Source of the DNA: Sandaracinaceae bacterium
GTDB taxonomy: Bacteria; Myxococcota_A; Polyangia; Polyangiales; JAFGIB01
Reading direction: 5' to 3'
Length of the DNA: 7,170 bases
Assembly: GCA_017881145.1 (NCBI GenBank)
Contig: JADGRG010000099.1
Coordinates: 1 to 7,170, forward strand
The position numbers and the translations under genes were made by a program. Of the stretch, positions 3,963-7,170 are shown piece after piece (positions within the stretch are counted from its first letter, which is position 1; every line of letters starts with the position of its first letter). The notes under the pieces are model-generated. The model worked only from the letters and a program-made list of their open reading frames with translations. It searched no databases and was not told where the DNA came from.

Positions 3963-6710
3963 TCAGAATGCGCTGCCGACCGTAAACTGGAAGGCGACCG
4001 TGTCCTCGTAGGGACGGCGCGGAGCGAAGGGGAAGCCCCACTCGAAGCGCAGCGGGCCGAGGGGTGAGAACCAGCGGATGCCGAAGCCCCACGAGGTCTT
4101 CAGCCCGGTGAAGCCCACGCAGGGGGTGATCAAGCGGTCACCGACCGTCGGCGCGGGGTGACAGAGCGTCTGCTCCAGGTTCCAGGTGTTGCCGCCGTCC
4201 TGGAACACCACGCCTTTGATGCCCACCGACTCGATGATCGGGAACTCGATCTCGAAGTTGTAATAGAACTCCATGTTGCCGCCGAAGGTCACGCCGCGGG
4301 GCATCACGGTGCTGAAGCTTGGGTCGTTGAAGCTGGTGGGGATGCCCAGGCGCGGGCCGAGGCTCTGGATTGGGAAGCCCCGCACGTCGAGAATGCCGCC
4401 AAGGAAGTAGCGCTCGTAGATAGGCACGCCCTGGCCGTCGTTCGAGGTGACCAGGCCCCACTGGGTGTTGAGCTTGGCGACGAAGGGTCCCCAGATCGGC
4501 CGGTAGATGCGCAGGTTCAAATCGTTGCGCGTGAAGGAGCTGCTCTTCAGGAAGGGGTGGTTGGCGATCTCGGTGGATGCGCTCGCCAGCACGCCTTTGC
4601 TGGGGAAGAGACGGTTGTTGCGGGTGTCCCACGTCAGCGTGAGGCGACCCGCACCCGTCCAGCCGCTGCTGAAGAGGTTGCGCAGGGGCAGGAACGAATA
4701 GAGGTTGTAGGCGATGCCGGTGCCCTGGCCGAAGAGGCCGCCGGTGGCCGCTGTGATATTGATGTGCTCGGCGCGAAACGTGGTGTAGAGGCGCAGATGA
4801 TCCTCGAGCCCAGGGATCGGGATCGGGTGACCGAAGGTCATGCTGCCGCCGGTCGAATCGCGGTTGTAGTCGCGGCGGGCTTGCAGAGACTTGAAGATCT
4901 CGGCCGACGCGCTCCAGGTGGTGCCGAAGAGGTAGGGCTCGATGAAACGTAGCTGTGCGAGCTGACGGATGCCCGAGAGCTGCATGTTGAGAGCGAGCGA
5001 CTGGCCGCGTCCGAAGAGGTTCTCCTGCTGGATCTGGCCGTTGAGCAGGAAGGTCTCCTGCGAGGAGAAGCCGGCTCCGAGCTGGAAGGTGCCGGTTGGT
5101 TTCTCGGCGACCTCGAAGTTGATGATGAGCTTGTCGGGCGCTCCGCCATCTTCTTCCGTGACATTCACGGATTGGAAGTAACCCAGCGCCGTCATGCGCT
5201 CTTTGGAGCGCTCGACCAGGGTCTGGCTGTAGAGGTCGCCTTCGAAGATCCTGGCTTCGCGGCGCAGCACCGCATCGCGGGTCTTGGTGTTGCCCTTGAT
5301 ATTGATGCGCTGCACGTGCACCAGAGGCCCGCGGCGGATCGAGAGCACGATATCTACCAAGCGCTTGTCGAGGTGCATCGCCGTGTCTGGCGAGACCTCG
5401 ACCTTGGCGTAGCCGAGATCGCGGTAGTAGCGGGTGATGTCCTGCAGGTTCTTGGCGATGGTCGAGCGGCTGAAGTAGTCGCCGGGGTTGAGCTCGATGC
5501 TCTCGCGCAGCTTCTTGCGACCGGCGAGGGGATCGACCTCCTTGTTGCTCTCATCGAGCTCCATCGCGCGCACCCGACCCACGCGGAAGCGCGGGCCTTC
5601 CTTGATCGGAATGGTGACGTCGACGTAGCGACGATCGGGTGTGAGCTCGATGCGAGGATCACCCAGCTCCACGGTCAGGTAGCCGTGGTCGTAATAGAGC
5701 GCATGCAGCCGATTGAGATCTTCGTCGAACGTTTCGCGCTTGTAGCGGTTGCTCGACGAGACGAACGACAGGACGTTGGTCTCGCCCGTCTGCATCACGG
5801 CATGCAGCTCTTGGTCTTTGAGGTCCCGGTTGCCTACGTAGCGGATGCGCCGAACGCTGACCTGCTCGCCCTCGCTGATGACGAAGCGCACTTGCACTTC
5901 GTTGTTCGGTTTCTCCGCCAGCTCGTAGCGAACTTCGGCCAGGAAGTAGCCTTTTTCCGCGTAGAAGTCGCGGATCTTGCCGACTTGGACCTTGACCTCG
6001 GGCACCGAGAGAATGCCGCCCGGCTTGAGCGTGACCTTCTCTTGGATGTCGCTCTGGCTGAGCTCGTCGTTGCCGACGAACACGACCTCACCCACCGCGG
6101 GCCGCTCCGCGACCACGAAGGTCAGCGCGATCTCGCCTTTGCCCTTTTCTTCGCCTTCGACGCGGACATCGCGGAAGTAGCCGAGGTCCCAGAGCGCGTG
6201 GGCGTCGCGCGTGACTTCGCCGTCGGTGCAGGGCAAGCCTTCCTTGAGCTTGAGCGTGGCGCGGATGTCGTCGGCCGAGACCCGTCCTTGACCTTTGATC
6301 TCGACGCTGGCGATGCGCCGGCCTTGGCAGACGGTCTCCGGTACGGTCGGACCGGTCGGGGCCGGTTGGGCAGCAGCGTGGGGCTCGCCTCCGGCTTCAG
6401 CACTCGCGGGTGACGCCACGGCTGCATCGCTGCCGCTGGTCTGCGCGGCCTGGGCAGCTGGCGCGCCGCCATCGGTCTGCGGGCCGGGCGTGTTCGCTTG
6501 GGCGTGTGCGAGCTGCGGCGCGACGCAGAGCGCCACGGCCACGCAGAGCGCGGCAAAGCTGAGCGCGGAGCGGACCACGCGCCTGCGCGGAAGCTCGCTG
6601 CATCCGAGAGGCGAGCGCTTGCGGTCTGAAGTGGGCTCTCTCGGGGCCATGTCTTGCGTTCTGCAGTCAGCGCATCGGTCTCGCTGGGACCGCTTCGGGG
6701 CACTCTTCAT
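3963..6710 (-). CDS. bamA: BamA, outer-membrane protein assembly factor (Omp85/YaeT)
   Basis: Predicted 915-residue core of the BAM machine, which folds and inserts beta-barrel proteins into the outer membrane. Layout: signal sequence (core about 48–64, cleavage after AHA at 70), an Ala/Pro/Gly-rich low-complexity linker (71–127), five POTRA domains at about 128–204, 205–283, 284–374, 375–462 and 463–538, and the 16-stranded barrel from 539 to the C-terminus. Each POTRA shows the usual GN/GY turns, for example FVGNDELS (211–218), YVGNRDLK (291–298) and IKGNTKTRD (471–479). The barrel contains the conserved VRGF of loop 6 (776–779) and ends in Phe, as BAM substrates do. Cys850 and Cys864 lie in a predicted extracellular loop, and Cys128 and Cys161 in POTRA1. 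The ATG at 6710–6708 has GAAGGGG just upstream, but it gives an unusually long 47-residue N-region. An ATG at 6650 or a GTG at 6578 would give shorter ones. Length is above the roughly 800 residues of the E. coli protein, mostly from the N-terminus and linker. Confidence 0.97.
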   Translation of the reverse strand: MKSAPKRSQRDRCADCRTQDMAPREPTSDRKRSPLGCSELPRRRVVRSALSFAALCVAVALCVAPQLAHAQANTPGPQTDGGAPAAQAAQTSGSDAAVASPASAEAGGEPHAAAQPAPTGPTVPETVCQGRRIASVEIKGQGRVSADDIRATLKLKEGLPCTDGEVTRDAHALWDLGYFRDVRVEGEEKGKGEIALTFVVAERPAVGEVVFVGNDELSQSDIQEKVTLKPGGILSVPEVKVQVGKIRDFYAEKGYFLAEVRYELAEKPNNEVQVRFVISEGEQVSVRRIRYVGNRDLKDQELHAVMQTGETNVLSFVSSSNRYKRETFDEDLNRLHALYYDHGYLTVELGDPRIELTPDRRYVDVTIPIKEGPRFRVGRVRAMELDESNKEVDPLAGRKKLRESIELNPGDYFSRSTIAKNLQDITRYYRDLGYAKVEVSPDTAMHLDKRLVDIVLSIRRGPLVHVQRINIKGNTKTRDAVLRREARIFEGDLYSQTLVERSKERMTALGYFQSVNVTEEDGGAPDKLIINFEVAEKPTGTFQLGAGFSSQETFLLNGQIQQENLFGRGQSLALNMQLSGIRQLAQLRFIEPYLFGTTWSASAEIFKSLQARRDYNRDSTGGSMTFGHPIPIPGLEDHLRLYTTFRAEHINITAATGGLFGQGTGIAYNLYSFLPLRNLFSSGWTGAGRLTLTWDTRNNRLFPSKGVLASASTEIANHPFLKSSSFTRNDLNLRIYRPIWGPFVAKLNTQWGLVTSNDGQGVPIYERYFLGGILDVRGFPIQSLGPRLGIPTSFNDPSFSTVMPRGVTFGGNMEFYYNFEIEFPIIESVGIKGVVFQDGGNTWNLEQTLCHPAPTVGDRLITPCVGFTGLKTSWGFGIRWFSPLGPLRFEWGFPFAPRRPYEDTVAFQFTVGSAF

Positions 6711-6720
6711 AGCGCCCCTT
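6704..6720 (-). promoter_or_regulatory. Ribosome-binding site supporting the 6710 start of bamA
   Basis: On the minus strand the bases before the ATG at 6710 read GAAGGGGCGCT, so a purine-rich Shine-Dalgarno-like stretch sits 4–6 nt from the start. The two alternative in-frame starts, ATG at 6650 and GTG at 6578, have no comparable sequence. This is the main reason for preferring the longest form despite its long signal-peptide N-region. Confidence 0.55.
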
Positions 6721-6777
6721 CGGTGCAGCTCCTAGCGTTTCGTCGCTGCCGGTGCGCAGCCGGAAAAAGCCCTGCGC

Positions 6778-6806
6778 CCTATAACTTTGGCCACTGCCAG
6801 GGTCAA
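6778..6806 (-). promoter_or_regulatory. Sigma70-like promoter for the bamA operon, overlapping the lolD stop
   Basis: On the minus strand the -35 element TTGACC (6806–6801, five of six consensus) is followed after exactly 17 bp by the -10 element TATAGG (6783–6778, four of six). The -35 contains the TGA stop codon of the upstream lolD gene. The expected start point is near 6771, which leaves a leader of about 60 nt before the bamA ATG. This would drive bamA–skp–fabZ and possibly the TolC-like gene, in addition to read-through from lolD. Confidence 0.6.
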
Positions 6807-7170
6807 GCGCCCCGGTCCGACCGCAGATCGCTCTCGATGTGGCCGTCACGCATGCGCACCACGCGCGGCATCTTGTGGGCGAGGTCCTGACTGTGGGTCA
6901 CCACCAGGAACGTGGTTCCCAGGGACTGATTGAGGCGGAAGAGCAGCTCGTGCATGGCTGTGCCGGTGTGCGTATCCAAGTTGCCGGTGGGCTCATCGGC
7001 CAGCACCAGCTTCGGCTGCATGATCAGGGCACGTGCCAGCGCAACTCGCTGTTGCTCGCCGCCCGAGAGCTCGCCGGGACGATGCGTCAGTCGTTCACGC
7101 AAGCCGACTTCCTCGAGCAGATGCCGGGCCCGGTCTTCGATGTCACGCAGGCGCTCGCCGCGGATGCGCC
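6803..7170 (-). CDS. lolD: LolD-family ABC transporter ATP-binding protein, C-terminal part (5' end cut by window edge)
   Basis: The frame is open from the right edge (first whole codon at 7168–7166) to the TGA at 6805–6803, so about 122 C-terminal residues are present and the Walker A half is outside. In order they show the ABC signature [15 protein letters not shown], Walker [13 protein letters not shown] with the catalytic Glu, and the H-loop VVTHSQDLA, ending with [10 protein letters not shown]. The [15 protein letters not shown] and ADEPTGNLD wording is typical of the LolD/MacB/FtsE group. LolD hydrolyses ATP on the cytoplasmic face of LolCE to lift lipoproteins out of the inner membrane for LolA. 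Placement directly before bamA, as part of an outer-membrane biogenesis cluster, favours LolD over MacB- or FtsE-like ATPases, but lolC/lolE cannot be seen, so the substrate is inferred. Confidence 0.85.
   Translation of the reverse strand, partial: RIRGERLRDIEDRARHLLEEVGLRERLTHRPGELSGGEQQRVALARALIMQPKLVLADEPTGNLDTHTGTAMHELLFRLNQSLGTTFLVVTHSQDLAHKMPRVVRMRDGHIESDLRSDRGA

Noticed and set aside
3009..4067. Plus-strand open frame of 352 codons across skp and the bamA 3' end
   Set aside because: It runs antisense to two well-supported genes and their gap, and its Leu/Glu-rich content mirrors the coiled-coil of Skp. No family resemblance is visible.
5172..6413. Long plus-strand open frame (413 codons) opposite bamA
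   Set aside because: bamA on the other strand is unmistakable by domain and motif content. Long antisense frames are expected opposite GC-rich genes, and the translation is His/Val/Ala/Leu-rich with no recognisable domain.
6754..6777. Inverted repeat GCGCAG-N12-CTGCGC with a T5 run before bamA, as a terminator or leader RNA hairpin
   Set aside because: The T-run lies in the loop and not after the stem, so it is not an intrinsic terminator. The upstream arm touches the -10 box, so most of that arm would not be transcribed from the predicted start.

Overview
This is a GC-rich window from a Gram-negative (diderm) bacterium. It holds seven genes: five complete and one truncated at each edge. It reads as an outer-membrane biogenesis locus. 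The gene order lolD–bamA–ompH(skp)–fabZ, the high GC content and the Ala/Pro-rich linker in BamA fit a deltaproteobacterial lineage, possibly Myxococcota. That assignment is inference, because nothing in the window identifies a species.

Layout, right to left on the minus strand. First comes the C-terminal two thirds of a LolD-type ABC ATPase (7168–6803, cut by the window edge). A good sigma70-like promoter overlaps its stop codon. Then follow bamA (6710–3963, Omp85 with five POTRA domains and a barrel), ompH/skp (3842–3243, periplasmic chaperone), fabZ (start about 3280, end 2762, overlapping the ompH 3' end), a TolC-family outer-membrane factor (2690–1299), and an MlaC/Ttg2D-like periplasmic phospholipid carrier (1160–522). 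On the plus strand, convergent with mlaC, is the C-terminal part of a Crp/Fnr-family regulator (left edge to 507).

How the genes fit together. LolD powers release of lipoproteins from the inner membrane. Skp/OmpH chaperones unfolded outer-membrane proteins to BamA, which inserts them. FabZ supplies acyl chains, including the 3-hydroxyacyl branch point that matters for lipid A. The TolC-like protein is a probable client of BamA, and MlaC moves phospholipids across the periplasm. lpxD and lpxA, which commonly sit between or beside ompH and fabZ, are absent here; tolC and a solitary mlaC follow instead.

Non-coding content is small, with no gap over about 140 bp. The best intergenic signals are a TTGACC–17 bp–TATAGG promoter before bamA, three 16-bp direct repeats between fabZ and tolC, and an AT-rich imperfect palindrome upstream of a TATATT -10 box before mlaC. 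I saw no tRNA, rRNA, CRISPR array, insertion sequence or convincing intrinsic terminator. I did not find an obviously new biological system. The findings are local regulatory and protein-level oddities in an otherwise recognisable locus.
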